A DNA stretch of 64,000 nucleotides from Gossypium raimondii. Its lineage: Eukaryota; Streptophyta; Magnoliopsida; Malvales; Malvaceae. Below are positions 11,001 to 24,300 of this stretch, in pieces (position 1 is the stretch's first letter; the number at the start of each line of letters is the position of its first letter). The stretch lies in contig NC_068571.1 in the NCBI RefSeq assembly GCF_025698545.1, positions 49,137,733 through 49,201,732 on the forward strand, in the 5' to 3' direction. The position numbers and the translations under genes are program-made. The notes beneath the pieces were generated by a model. It worked only from the letters and a program-made list of their open reading frames with translations, had not been told where the DNA came from and did no database searches.

Positions 11001-14000
11001 AATCCTTTCCTCCTTTCCACATCATAGCATGCGTAAAGCGATTGGTAGATCCAGGCTGCAGGAACTGATGTGCCTTGTATGAGTACCTCGTAGACCCCGA
11101 CACTTTCACAGCCAGCTTCCATTCATTATGATCAAAAAGCTCTAGCACAGCCTGCACTCCACATTCTCGCCATCCTCTGTCACCAATAGTAATTAGTACA
11201 TTTGCATCACAAGATAATAAATCCAAGTTCCTTTGGGAGCCTCTAGAAACATCAGACGATCTCTTCTCATTAGCCCTCCTAATTCGCTTGTGAGGAAGAA
11301 CTCTCTGCTGCAGGCCTTTACTTTTTGAGCTGTAATCTAAACTTCCAAGGGGCATTGAGTATGACACCTGAGTTCGTGGCTTCTTAGGTCCATTTCCAAA
11401 ATTACTGTGAAAGAAATCAGCCTTCCCATCTGACCATCCACGAGCATGAAAACCAATCGATGAACTACTTCTATTTCGATGCCATGTACTTCTAGGAGCA
11501 GTAGGATTAGGACTTGGGATAATGCCACCATTCATATTCAAAGTTAAATCAGTAGACTGTCGTGTACTGGGTAATTCACTGTCAACATGCTTTCCATATT
11601 GATCAAAGGGTGGAATCTCAACCCTAATACCACTCAAAATGGAACCAGAGCTTGCAGTCTCCTTATCAGCATCAAATGGAGACTTTGATGACAAAACAAA
11701 TTGCTGAGTCTCAGAATTGTCACATTGTTGCTTTTGTAATGGAACAAAGGCTATGGCTCCAACTTCAGATTCATGAGAACCGGCAAAAGTTCCGTCAACA
11801 ATTTGATCATTATTTTTGTACTCTCGAGAGGACTTTTTCAAGCATCCATTACCACAAACAGAGAGATCAGATGTTAACTCAGCATCAGAAGCAACTTCCT
11901 TCGATGAAGCCTTCAGATTTTTTTCTACGCTACTTTCAGAATTGTTGTTCATGGAGTCCTCTCTACTAGAACTGTCATCCAACAACAAATTGCCAGAGCT
12001 TCCTGGTTGCTCAATGGAGTCATGATCGCCAAAGCTGATGCGAGCTAGACTGCGTTCCATAAGTAGCTTAAGATGCAAACTAAGAAAGAATGTTGGTGCA
12101 GCACCAAAAGAAAGGGCAAACCGAGGAAGATTTCTAAGCTTCTCAGAATTGCAAGAAAACTGGCCAAGTTTCAGAAAACTAGATTCTCTGGAGACACCCA
12201 TAAGGCTGATACCCTGCCTATACTTTCTCCTACTTAAACCCTGGTCAACAAAAACAAATTTCATACTATTTAATACAGACACCAACAATAAAAGAAAGGT
12301 ATTAATATCTCAGACTGTACAGCAAGTTTAAAACTCGCAGGAGCCTATGGTTGATAGTTAAATGAACACAACCAAAACTAAAACTATATAAAGAATTTTT
12401 GAGGCATAGGCGATCACAAGTAACACAAACTCACAAAAAAAAAAAACACACGAGGATTCAATATCAGAATAACATGGAGAACAAGCATACCTCAACTGAT
12501 GAGGAGACTTTGCAAGCAGGGGAACCAAGTAGCTGATTAGTTCCATTCTGAAGCGCCTTAAGGTTATCATAAGTGCAATCAGACAGAGGTAATTGCCTAT
12601 TGAGCAGACTATGTTTTTTCAGCTTAGAATCCAAGGACATCCATTTTGAATGCTTCACATCATGGAAGTTGTAAAAAGCAAAGACAATCTGCCTCCTGAA
12701 ATCTTGAGAACAAGAAAATTTGAACCTGATTGAAGTTACAGGCAACTGCATATCAGTATACTTCCCCTGCTCAGTGGGTCGATAAAATACCATCAGGACC
12801 TGGAAAACAAAAGCTATAGCCTGTTTCAGGGAACCTTCAAACAGGAAAAACCTGACTCCAACTTCATTATCGACGAAAAGGATCTCCATATGGACCATTG
12901 GCCAGACAGTCATCACTGTACCACACTGCAGCAACAGAAAAGTACGAACCAGCCAAAGGCACTTTGTACCAAATAAGTTATTTGAGACAGAGGGCACAGG
13001 GAAGCTCAACCCAAGCCTGAATTGTTTTGAATGTATCAATGAGATATTTAATTGTAACTGTCCTGCATTATCACTAAACAACAAATCTCGTTCAGGATCC
13101 AGCCTTCCCAGGCAAGCATCAACTACACCCAAATCCTGAAATTCATCAACACAGACAAAGGACGAGATAGATTCAGAAGCACTACTGGCAATAAAATTGC
13201 CTTTAGAAGCCTGACACAATACATTATCTGTCCTGCGAAAACGCCTTCTAAAATATACGATAGGATGTTTTCTGTTGGGGTAACTAGTGCTACCCAAGGA
13301 AGAATCCTGGACCCTTCTGCTACCAACCGTTTTGCCTGGCAATGCAGTGGAATTGAACAGTTTAACTTTGCTTCCCTTCAATGAACCCTCATAGAGACAA
13401 CCATTTTCATCAACAGCTTCATCACACGACAATGGTTGACCAGGAGAACTAAGAGATGAAGCAGATGTTTTCTGTCTCTTCATGGATCGCAAAGGGCAGG
13501 ATTTGACACGATGAGTTGAGCGAGCCAACCAGGAGATGATGGGCTCAGAATCCATATAGCTCCCATTAGAACTGTCATCTTCTGTCATGAAATTTTTCTT
13601 TCCATTCTCTTTGTTGAGCTTCACATTCCTGATTCTATCATCAGAACCTCTATCTCGCCGAGTTCTTTTCCGTTGGGATTTGCAGGGAAGTTCACTAGGA
13701 AATAGCAGGAGTTTAAATCTCTCATTCCGTAAATCTATCCATTCCTCATCACGGTCATCATATTTGACATGATGAAGCTTTCTCTCTTTGTCATAGTCAT
13801 AGACAAGGCCATAATACCAATTCTTGTCCAAAGGCCAAAACACCTTGATTCTTCGATTCAACACCCAGTCAGCATCCAAGTCTCCAGAGAAAATTTCATA
13901 AAAATGGCGCCTTTTCCTTGAGTTGACCTTCTCTTTATGACTTTTCCGTGGTCTCAATATCCTACCAGAAGCATCAACAGAAGCAGATTCAGAACCAGAC

Positions 14001-14950
14001 AAATTCTTAGACCCAGAACTAGCATTCTGACCAGAAGATAAGAGAAAAGATAATCCATTATCAGATGGTGCCACAGAAACTTTGCTGTTTGAAGAAAAGC
14101 CAGTACAGCATGGGTCAAACCGTGATGATAACATCCTTGCTGCATTTTCTTCTAGGTTCTCTTCATCATCTTCTTGAAAGGCATCACAAGTCTCTACTAA
14201 ACTCTCAGCCATGTTAGCAACACTTTTATCACTCTTTACAGAATCTTTCCTCTTCCTAGGCTTCCTCTGTGGTTTTCTTAGCAAAGAGTCACCATCATTT
14301 ACAGCTGAGTAACCAGCAACACCATCTTCTTCCTTCAAATGCTGAATTGAAATGGACTCACTGTTCCGGTTTTCCTTAAAATCATCAATCTTATCCTGTT
14401 TAACCTTCAAAGACTCATTCTGAATGCCAGAATCTTCACTGACTAACTTCACTTCCTCATTAACAACTTCTTTACAATTAGACCGCCCTGCCAACTTCAA
14501 CGCTTGCCCATCCTCAAATTTTTTCCGCCCCACAAACCGTCGTTTACGCCTTGGGATCTTAGTACCATTGTTGCCCAAACTAACTGAAATGCCATCAGCA
14601 GTACAGCCATTGTTTGATTTCTGGCTCAAACCCAACTTCTTCAAGCTTTTTGGATCATGCAACTTCGAACTGAACCCCCCATTATACACTTCAGTTAAAC
14701 TCTTGCTACTATCGCTATCATGGACGGTTCTAAAACTACTGAGAGGCAGAGATTTCCTACTCTTCTTTCTCTTGTTATTATTATTACTCCTCTTCTCACC
14801 ATCACCTTCTTGCGAACTTTCTTTCCTCTTCAAGCTTCTATTTTCAGAAGACTCCTTTGAATCACCAGATTTATACAAACTCTTAAGATCCAAAGATCTT
14901 GATTTCTTAGGAATTTCCGCTCCATGAGAGTTTCCTATTCTATTTTCCAT
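8058..14950 (-). CDS. Enhancer of polycomb-related chromatin protein (Tudor-like + EPL1-like), four coding exons, 1669 aa
   Basis: Coding exons on the minus strand are 14950-12491, 12240-10486, 8945-8720 and 8626-8058. All introns are GT-AG and phases match throughout (5010 nt including the stop). The N-terminal ~360 residues are basic and Ser/Lys-rich with nuclear-localisation-like clusters (NNNNKRKKSRK, RKPRKRKDS). Residues about 369-420 form a Tudor-like module (KVFWPLDKNWYYGLVYDYD, then VKYDDRDEEWIDL). Residues about 1177-1405 resemble the plant Enhancer-of-polycomb-like region (WRECGVQAVLELFDHNEWKL, MDSDDEQW). The C-terminus (exon 4) is Ala/Arg-rich and helical. The size and architecture match Arabidopsis EPCR1-like proteins, described as subunits of the PEAT complex (PWWP, EPCR, ARID, TRB) that links histone acetylation/deubiquitination to silencing. 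I chose the Met at 14950 (MENRIG...) because an upstream in-frame Met at 15001 would add 17 residues lying next to the 5'-UTR splice acceptor; that start remains possible. Confidence 0.88.
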
Positions 14951-15022
14951 CAACAATCCCTCAATCCAAACAGGGAAAACAAAATCCCCCACTTTTCTCA
15001 TTCACATCACACATAGTTCAGA

Positions 15023-15240
15023 TCTGTAAAAACAAATTTGCACTCAAAAAAAAAACGAAAAATCCCTCAAATTTCCAATAAATTAGCCGATAAATCCCAA
15101 TATCCGTATATTCAGATTGTTTTGAACAAATCAAGCAATTAGCAAAGAAAATCGAAATAAACTACATTTGTTACCTGGATCGGTGCTTAAAAGAACATCA
15201 ATTTCTCCGCCGAATCGTGAATATCAAGAGTACGAGCGTA
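15023..15240 (-). other. 5'-UTR exon and leader intron of the EPCR-type gene
   Basis: On the minus strand a donor CCAG|GTAACA lies at 15175/15174 and an acceptor TTTTTACAG ends at 15024. They define a 151-bp leader intron, with the coding exon beginning at 15023. The untranslated first exon lies upstream of 15175, and its 5' end is not determined. Confidence 0.6.
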
Positions 15241-18200
15241 GGCTAGGTTAGAATCTAGGGATTTTGAACTGAACCCTAAATCCCTAATAGATTTGTCGAT
15301 TTTTTAAAATTATTTTGTTGATAATTCTTTTTCTGAAATTCCTTCTTTTTTTTTTCTTTTTTTTTTTTTTTTACCGTGAGAGACGGGACGAGTCTAGGGT
15401 TTCCTTCAGTTTCACGAGAGTAAGGGCTTAGATCGAAAATAACCAAAAACAAAATGAAAATCATAAATTAAAAATGGAAAAATTGGTAAAATGTATACTA
15501 AACTTGGCTTTTCGATTCAGCTACGTGGCAAAAAGTTAACCCTCAGATTTAGAAAATGCGGTGGGATCTTGTTCGGATTTATTTAAAGTTGCATGATTAA
15601 TTAATACGGATTGATATTTTCGTGGAGAACAATGAGATTAAGGAACGGCACGATTGGCTATGCTGGAACGTGGACGGTTAGGATTTTGAGTTGATATGTG
15701 AGATGTATGGTAGCGACCCCATTTTTTTTTATCATAAGCGGCTCGATTTGCTGAAACGTTAAATTTGAAGGAAATAAAAGGTTTTATATTTCACACTTCC
15801 ATTTTGTATTACTTTAAATGGCCCTACTGTTTTGATAAAATAGCAAAAATGCCACCGAGATTTTCAGTCAGTAGGCGCCATTAAGCAAAGTGAGAAAGCC
15901 ACCCGCTAGCACGAAACGTGAAGAGAACTCCATTTCATTGTGAACACGTGGCAGAATAATAATGCGAGCAGTGCGGCGTATCTGAGCTTAAAACGGCGAG
16001 TTGGATGCCGATGGGCGTCTGAGTGAAATGGTGAGACGAAAAATTAAGGTTAATTTGGATTGACTGTGAACTTACTATATAATTATAAAAAATTTATTTC
16101 ATTAAAAAAATATTTTTTAAATAGTTAAAAAGTAAAATAAATAATTTAAAAGCTATTACGTTCAAATTTTAAGAAAGTAAAATTTAAAAGTATAAAAGAA
16201 TGAAAAAGGAAAAATCATAATAATAAAATAAGAAGGATACGTGGTAATAAGTAAAAGAAAAAGGGTAAAAAAAACCAGTAGAGATATAAAATTTTCATTG
16301 GAGCTTAAAGCTCCGGTTGAAAAAACTTCATCAGTGCATTGGTAAAAGATTTCAGTGCGCTTGACCTAGCAATCTAAAAGGATTGCAGCAGTGCAATTGA
16401 GCCAAAAAGTGACACAAAACGTGTTGCGGTGGAGGTAAAAGTGCATTCAAAAGTAACCTAATTGTTGAATGGATTTACAATAGACGAGTTTTTACCGGCG
16501 AGCCATAGATAAAAAAAACTACTCATTCCAAATTTTATTTAAATTTTATGTTTATAAAATATTAATATTCTAGATTTTCTATTTGTTATTATAATTAAAT
16601 TAGCAGATGCTTGGTAAATTAAAATATCAAATACTGAAAATTTAAGTATTAAAATTTTAATTTATAAAAATTTATTTGGTATATTTCTTAAAATTAAGAA
16701 CGAGAATTAAACTGTTTGATATATGTAATTTTTAAAAGGGTAAGCTATATAGATTATCACTCAATTTTCAATAATTTTATTTTAGATTCCAAAAATATAT
16801 TTAGTTCGAACATTTTAGTTACTCTTGTTAAAATAGTAAACAAAAATATGAGATGAAATATTTTTCTAAAACTGTGGTTTTCCTCATAATTTATGTAAAA
16901 TCCGGCTCATTGTTATACATTTAAATAAAAAATTATCATTTAGTCACCCTAATCTTTTAATATAAATGAGGTTTAACCCTTAAAAATGAGGACATATGCA
17001 TTGCTGAGGGCCCTTTTCTCTAGAGTAAGATTAACGCAGCAGTAAGGAAAAGAAATTGGGAAGGGAAAATGAAGGAACGCAAGAAGGAAATGGAAGATCA
17101 GTGTTCTCAAATACCAAGAAATGAAGAACCTAAAGTTATTTCGATTTGTTATTGCATATTATTACAAGCCTTATTGAGAACTTTATGGTCAAATGATAGT
17201 CCATGAAGAAGGTTTTTTAGGTGCCAAATTTACAGGTCTGGGTTTCGTTGTTCTTGCCACTTCTTTAAGTGGTTTGATCCACCGATGAGTTATCAGGCAA
17301 GAAATGTTATTGTTGGTATTTTACAAAAAAATCAAAGAAATGGAGAGGAGGAGGATGCAACGAATTTGCTACTTTATTGTTTTGTTGGCCTGTGTTGTAT
17401 TGCTTTTGCTAATGAAGTGAAGATTTACAGCATGTTTGATGAATCTTTATGTAGTTGTTGTGATTAGATTTTTTATTGTTGTGAAGCTTAGTTATGTATG
17501 TTGGATTTGAACGAAGGTTAAATTTTAACGAACGTTGGAAGTTTGTTGGATTTAAAGCTTAGTTCATGTTTGTTGGATTTGAATGAAGCTTAATTTATGT
17601 ATGTTTAATGAACCTTTGGTGAAATCGATTTAGTTATAAAAAAGATAAATATAAATTTAATTTGATTAAGCAATTGGAAACGAAACTTATAGATTGTAAT
17701 ATGAAGTTAATACATGCACGGATGGAGTGAAATTTATTAAATTTTATTTTTTGAAACTGTCAATTTTCAAGTTTGAAAAATCAGTCAACTTGCTATGACT
17801 TTTTGAATGGGATCCAGGAATTTCTGTGATGAGATGTCTTCATAGTTTTCAAAGATCTATCTCTTAGCTTCGAAATACAGTTTAAATCACTCAATTTTGA
17901 GTTTGGAAGCTCAAGTTATAATCGTTTTAGTGAAGATTGCGCAAGCAAAATTTTTGGACGGGATTATTACAGAAATTACGAGCTTAAATCATATTGTATT
18001 CGATTTTTAGACTTAATTTTTATTATATATGAGCCCCAATATTGTGTTTATTAGGTTTTATTATTTAATTAGTTATTTATTTCAAATTTTGGGTTTTTTG
18101 AAATATTTTCAATATACTTGAGAGTCTTATTTGGTGTACTTAGCTAATCTATATGAAAACATCTTCATCGTTCATTAAATACAAAATTGTTTTTGTTTAT

Positions 18201-18927
18201 TAATAAAATTTTAACTCTAGAAGTTAGTTTCTTTGTGTAAGATTACTTTCATGTGATTTTTAGAAGCAATTTTCTTCTTAATTTTCTTTATTTATTGGAG
18301 GGTGATTAGAATCATTAATTGAGTTTCTCAAAGGGTTTAATTGGACAATTATCCATCTTCTACTCTTTATTTTATTGCTTATTTAATATTTTGAATATTT
18401 ATTCTTTATTCTTAAATTTTTTTGTTTTTATTATTTTCCTAAATCTATTTGCTTTCTTCTTTTCTGGTAAGATCTGAATATTTCTTTCTCGAGTTGAACA
18501 ACTAGAATAAGACATTCTTTCACCATCCCTTATCATTCCTTATCAAAAGTTGTATACAGTAGTAAATCAATTTGATTTCAAAAGTAAAATCGAAACAAAC
18601 AATACATGTACAACTCCTTACCCGAGCAAAGGATCCCACATTACTAAGTTCACTAACTTCACATAACTTTATCAAAGCCTAAAAACTTTATTTGAATTTT
18701 ATTAAAATTTTTTGAAATAATTTGAATCATTTATAAGCTTCTTTTAAAATTTGATTGCAATCGGAAGTCATTCAAGCTAAAATAAACAAAAAAAAAAAAA
18801 AGAGAAAACATGACACTTGTACCATACATCTTCCCAAATATCAATACATGAATGCAGAGAACTTAAAATTAAGCTTGGAATACCTCAAAAATATATCTAA
18901 CCATCTTTACATATTTCCCGATCAATC
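15241..18927. other. Intergenic DNA, including the EPCR-type promoter
   Basis: The first few hundred bases are presumably the minus-strand promoter of the EPCR-type gene, with a T-rich tract at 15346-15373 and a CCAAT-like ATTGGC near 15653. Beyond that I see only AT-rich sequence. A 60-codon open frame at 17285-17467 has no recognisable domain and is probably chance. Confidence 0.5.
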
Positions 18928-19083
18928 TAAGTGTAGGTTTGGATGGGCGATTGGGTACGGTGCGGTGCGTTTAGCTTACTTTTTGTCTCACGCTACAATA
19001 TCGCTACAGTATCTAATCTAACCGCCACCGCTGTTTTTACACTAACCACAGGTAAACGCACCGCCCATCCAAACTCACCCTAA
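18928..19083. mobile_element. MITE copy 1 (PIF/Harbinger-type, TAA target duplication)
   Basis: The element body is 18931-19080 (150 bp), flanked by TAA on both sides. Its ends are inverted (GGTTTGGATGGGCG at the left, CGCCCATCCAAACTCACCC at the right). The interior (GTGCGTTTAGCTTAC, CACCGCTGTTTTTACACTAA) is shared with the copies at 23821 and 36323. The 3-bp TWA duplication and the GGGTG-GTTTGG terminus suggest a Tourist-like element. Confidence 0.8.
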
Positions 19084-19228
19084 ATCATATTTAAATCTTA
19101 AGATATATCTCATAAATCAACATATATTCAAAGCATGACTCAATCTTATTTCACTACACCATCAAATTCTAACTTCTTTAAGCATTTTTCTTTTCATTAA
19201 AGTTCTTATACATGGCAACTCAAAATAC

Positions 19229-19231
<3 letters not shown>

Positions 19232-19266
<35 letters not shown>
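19232..19266. repeat. (TA)n microsatellite
   Basis: About 17 TA units, likely polymorphic. Confidence 0.95.
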
Positions 19267-19267
<1 letters not shown>

Positions 19268-21290
19268 TAATCTATACCAAAATTTAATTTCAAACAAGAT
19301 AGGAAAGTTAACTACCACAGTAAACATTAACTCCCCATCAGCATAACCTCACTCTAATCAGCTTGACTTAGTACATAATATATTAATTTTAATTATTAAT
19401 GATATGTCTAGAATTCGCATCAATAATAAAAAAAATATATGCTAAATTATAATATATTTTAGAACAAACATGGTGGCCGAATTGATTAGGCTACCGGTTT
19501 GCTGGCTTAATTAATTCGATCGATTCGATTGGTCCATTCAGTTATGTTAAATAAATCATTAAAAATTCATAAAAAATATTTTTTAAAAAATTATTCAACC
19601 GGTTCAACCACTTAATCAATTGATTTGTACTGATTTCTGAGTCAACCGATCTAATACATTTCTCTAGACCAATACCTTGATCAAGTAACAATGTTCAAAA
19701 TCCTCCTAAACAATTAATTTTTTGGAAAAATGTTTTAAAGTTTAAAATTAGTTAATTAAAATCCAAATTTAAATTTAATACTATCCAAATAATAAATTTA
19801 GATTAATTCAAAATTGTAAATTTCAAATATTTTAATTACCAAAATAAAAAATATAAATAACAAATAAATCTAAAATTTTAAAATCCAAATGATTGCATCA
19901 TGTGTTTGCTAGTAATGATTTGATTTGATAAAGAATTCAGATGTAACACGCATATACCACATCATTAGAACTTTGATTTGTTCGTTTCATTGGTTTCATA
20001 TATGCATGCAGATAAATTCAAAAGTTGGATTACTCAGCTAACCTCGCAAATAACTCGAATTAGATTAATGTGAAAATAAAATATTTATAACTCTGATTTA
20101 ATTAATAAGTTACTTAAATTTCATAGTAAAACATATAATTTTTAATATAAAATTTCATATTAAATAACGACACGTGGTTTTTTTTAATCTAATGAGCCAA
20201 CATGACTTTAAAAAAAAAAGGGGGAGTGGCTTGATCCCCTTGATTAAGAGACAAAAGGAAATACAAATAACTCTGGCTATTTGAATTATTATTTTCTTAT
20301 GCAGTTGTTGTTATTTGACTTGGCTTTTAAGTATTACACTTGTGCACAAAGCACGCAAGTCCCCTCTTATCATGGAACATTAAATTTGTTGTCAGTCATT
20401 GCGATGCATGAATTATCTGTTCCTTCTTTTGTTTGATTCAACCAATCACCCAAAACAATCCTTCTAAATTTCACACCCAGACAACATTCTGTACAAACAG
20501 CCACCCTTAACCACTTCTATATCTTATTTGTCTTTTAATTTAAATATGATAATATATAGAGTTGATATCACGAGTCAATCAGGTACTAATTTGATTAGAA
20601 AATTTACGAAAGTATTCTTATGTAATTAATATGATTGGATTTGAACCCCCGGCTAATTAAATTAATAAAACCTTAATTTTACCACTTACCCAAAACATCA
20701 TTTCAATGTATTTTGTACTTTTTTTAACGTGTACAATTTGCTACCTCCAGTAGTTGTGTATATTAATAATATTGTTAATTGAGTTTGAGTCAAAAGTTAA
20801 CTCGACACTAACTCACAATTAATAACAAAACTATAATAAATAATTGTAGTGCATTTAGTATTGTTTATGATGTATTTATGTGTTTAAATTTTATTTTACT
20901 CATAATTTAACCTAATTTTTATTTTAATATCGTATATATTTCATGTGTTATTATAATTAATTAATATCAAATCATACATTTTATTATTTTATTGTATGTT
21001 ATTTTTATACATACATTTGTGTTCTAAATCATGATTTCTACGTGCATATGCATGTGATAGGGTTTGTAGTTATATATAATTCATATGAAATTTGATACAT
21101 TAAAAAATTATATTACATATTTTGATAGGTTCTTATATTTATATTGTGTTTATATTAATTTTTTATCATATCATATTTTAATTATTTTTCAAATATTACA
21201 TTTGTTGATGTTGATAACATGTTAAAATTTGTCGGAGGCAATTTAATCTAAATTTAATTCCAATTATATTATATTAATACATGACAACCC
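19267..21290. other. Intergenic DNA upstream of the GA 3-oxidase
   Basis: AT-rich. A degenerate repeat near 19470-19680 has recurring CCGGTT/CGATTCGATT words, but no bounded element. The proximal promoter of the GA 3-oxidase gene occupies the right end. Confidence 0.45.
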
Positions 21291-21296
21291 TATATG

Positions 21297-21307
21297 TGTA
21301 TATATAA
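21297..21307 (+). promoter_or_regulatory. Probable TATA box of the GA 3-oxidase gene
   Basis: The sequence GTATATATAAT lies about 80 bp upstream of the chosen ATG at 21377, a normal plant spacing. It is identified by position and composition only. Confidence 0.4.
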
Positions 21308-21376
21308 TTGCATATGCTTTTTTAATTAACCCTAAGCATACTTTATTTGTTTAGTTTTTCTCTCTTTGAACTTATC

Positions 21377-24300
21377 ATGACCACCACTACTACTCTCGCC
21401 CAAGTCTACAGAGAACATCCTATCCACCTCCGCGACATCATTCCTTTGGATTTCAACTCCATCCGCTCAGTGCCCGACTCACATGTGTGGCCAATATCAG
21501 ATGACTTCTCATCCGATCACCAGTTAATGGTCCCGATCATAGATCTTAAAGATCCCAATGCTGTAAAACTTGCAGGACATGCTTGTGAGACATGGGGTGT
21601 GTTCCAAGTTATTAACCATGGAATTCATTTGAATCTTCTTGAAGAAGTGGAGTCGGAGGCTCGACGGCTGTTCTCTCTCCCTACTCAGACGAAGATGAAG
21701 GCGTTACGCGAACCGGCAGGTGCCACTGGGTATGGTCTAGCTCGGATATCCCCTTTTTTCCCAAAGTATATGTGGCATGAAGGGTTCACCATCATGGATT
21801 CACCGACTGATCATGCTAGGGCACTTTGGCCGACAGACAATGCACGTTTTTGGTAAGTCCTTGCACTTTTCTATCATTTCATGCATGCACGTAGACAACC
21901 TTCGATGAAAATAATGATAAAAAAAAAGTACGAATATAGCTTATTCCTGGATGGATGCATTGAAGCGCCTTAATTTGTTCGTTTCACTAGTAAAAGTCTC
22001 ACGTTTTGTGTTGGAGTGATTATTTATTTGTGTAAAATTATAAAATATAAATTTGAAGGTTAAAATATATTCTAATTTTATATTCTCTATTTTTCGGGTT
22101 TAAAATTTTGGCCTAATTGTTACCACTATTAAAATGATTCTATTAAATTCACTGGTGTGGTGTTTTGCAATAATAAAATAACATTAAAAATGTTTATGGA
22201 GTTTTTTTCTCAAAAATATTAATTTAAACTTGTCATGATGAAATAATATTTTTGTTGGAATAGTGTTTCTAAAAAAATTAACGTCGGCATTTTGTTTGAA
22301 ATGGTTAATAATATAAATTTAGACTAACTAATGACATTATAAAAGTAGAATGATCAAATTATATAAAAATAAAGTGTATAGATTAAATACAAGTTTCAGT
22401 ATAATATAAGGGTAAAATTGATCTTATGATAAGAAGAAGAAGAAAGGAAAACCTAAAAGAAATATAAATGCCATGTATTCATCTCTAAGACCTTCAGGGC
22501 ATTGAAATTCTATATAACCATGTAATGTTTTAATTGGAAAATTAATGATATTAACTTTTGGACTAATTAATAGCATTATAAAATTATAGGCACCAAATTA
22601 CTTTAGAAATTAAAGTGTATGCTGTAGCAATTAAATCTCAAATTTAGGCCTAATACAAATATCAAAATTGAAATTTAACCATTTTTCTAAAACTACAAAA
22701 AAAAAAAGAAGAAAGAAGGTAAGCATTGACTTAAACCCTAAAAGAAATAAAAAGTCACGTGTTAGTCTCAAGCTTTTAAAATATGATCAAATTATATATA
22801 ATCATATGTAATCTTTTAACCGAAAAGTTGATGATCTTAACTATTTGGATTAATTAATAATATTATAAAATATATAGATCAAATTATATTAAAATTTAAA
22901 GTATATAGATTCAATCTCAAATTTAAACATATTAAAAGAATCAAAGATGAAATTTAATGTTTTTATAAAAAACAAATTATTATTAATAAAAACCACATAT
23001 TAAGAAAAAGATGGTCGACCTTCCTTTTATAAATCGAAATATAGATTTGAAACTTTCCTTTTATCAACAAGAATATTTATTTATATGAAAGTGGATTTTA
23101 TCTTTACCCAAGAAAAATCTGTCAATTAGTGGGATTAAGGACCTTTTAATCATTAGATCCTTGATTGGCAATTCGATGGAGCTTTGAATAACGTTAGCTA
23201 GAAACTACTTATTTTGTAAGATTAAATTTTATGAATGTACTCAAATAAAAGATTTTTGAATATCATATATTAAGTTTAAAAATATGTTTTTCTTTTTTTT
23301 TCTTTTCAAGTAAAATTTGATTAAGTTGTCATATATTTTATTTTAAACTCGTTGGTATTCATTTAATTTTTACTATAAATTTATTTATAGTGTAAAAAAT
23401 CTTTATTTAAACATATTCGTAAAGATTTTTGTAAAATTTTAACTTTTATGTGATTATTTTAAAAGATTTAAACTCTTACGTGAACTACTAATTAAAAAAT
23501 ACACCTATTTTGAGTATTTAACCTAATTATAATAATTGGCCACATTTGATATAATATAAGCTTATTAATGTAATTAATTCTCTTTTTTTTTTTTTTTTTG
23601 TCTTTTATTCATGTTTAACTTATCGTTAAAGTTCGATAATTTGAGAACCAGGAAGAGAAAAAGACAAGATTTAAGCACGACACATGACAGAAACAATTTA
23701 ATACAAACTTTTATATATGCTTTGCTTTAGAGTGCGTCTAATTTTTTATATCCAATCGAATAGGCTTTCATAGGCAGGTTGGAGTAAGCTATATAAGTAA
23801 AAAATTGCCACTTCAAACTTGAGTGAGTTTGGATGGACGATTAGGTACGCTGCAGTATGTTTAATTTATTTTTTGTTTCATATTAATATTTAATCTCACC
23901 GTCACTGTTGTTTTTACACTAACCGCAAGTAAATGCACCGTCCATCCAAACCCACCTTAACTCCCTATATTAATCTCATCAAATAAAACCAAATTCAAAA
24001 TTTAAAAACCTATAAACTATTTCTCTCCAATTCTACAAAAAAATTCATTTTAGTTTTTCATTTAATTATTTGTTTCTTTTAATTTTTGAACGTTGTTAAA
24101 TCATCCCAAAATAGATGAAAAGAGTAATGTCTGTTGACTTTACTAACGTGACATTCATGTGTCAGCAATTAATTAAAATATTAAAATTTAAATATATATT
24201 TATACTTTTTAATAATATTAATAGTTTATTTAATAATTTTTATAATTTTTATTTTTAAATATTAAAAAAATAATAAGTAATTATGTGGCAATCTACAAAG

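Noticed and set aside
14424..14927. 167-codon plus-strand frame, Leu-rich
   Set aside because: Antisense shadow of the Lys/Ser-rich first exon of the EPCR-type gene.
17285..17467. 60-codon frame (MSYQARNVIVGIL...)
   Set aside because: Short, no recognised family, in AT-rich intergenic DNA with no promoter or splice pattern; length is within chance expectation.
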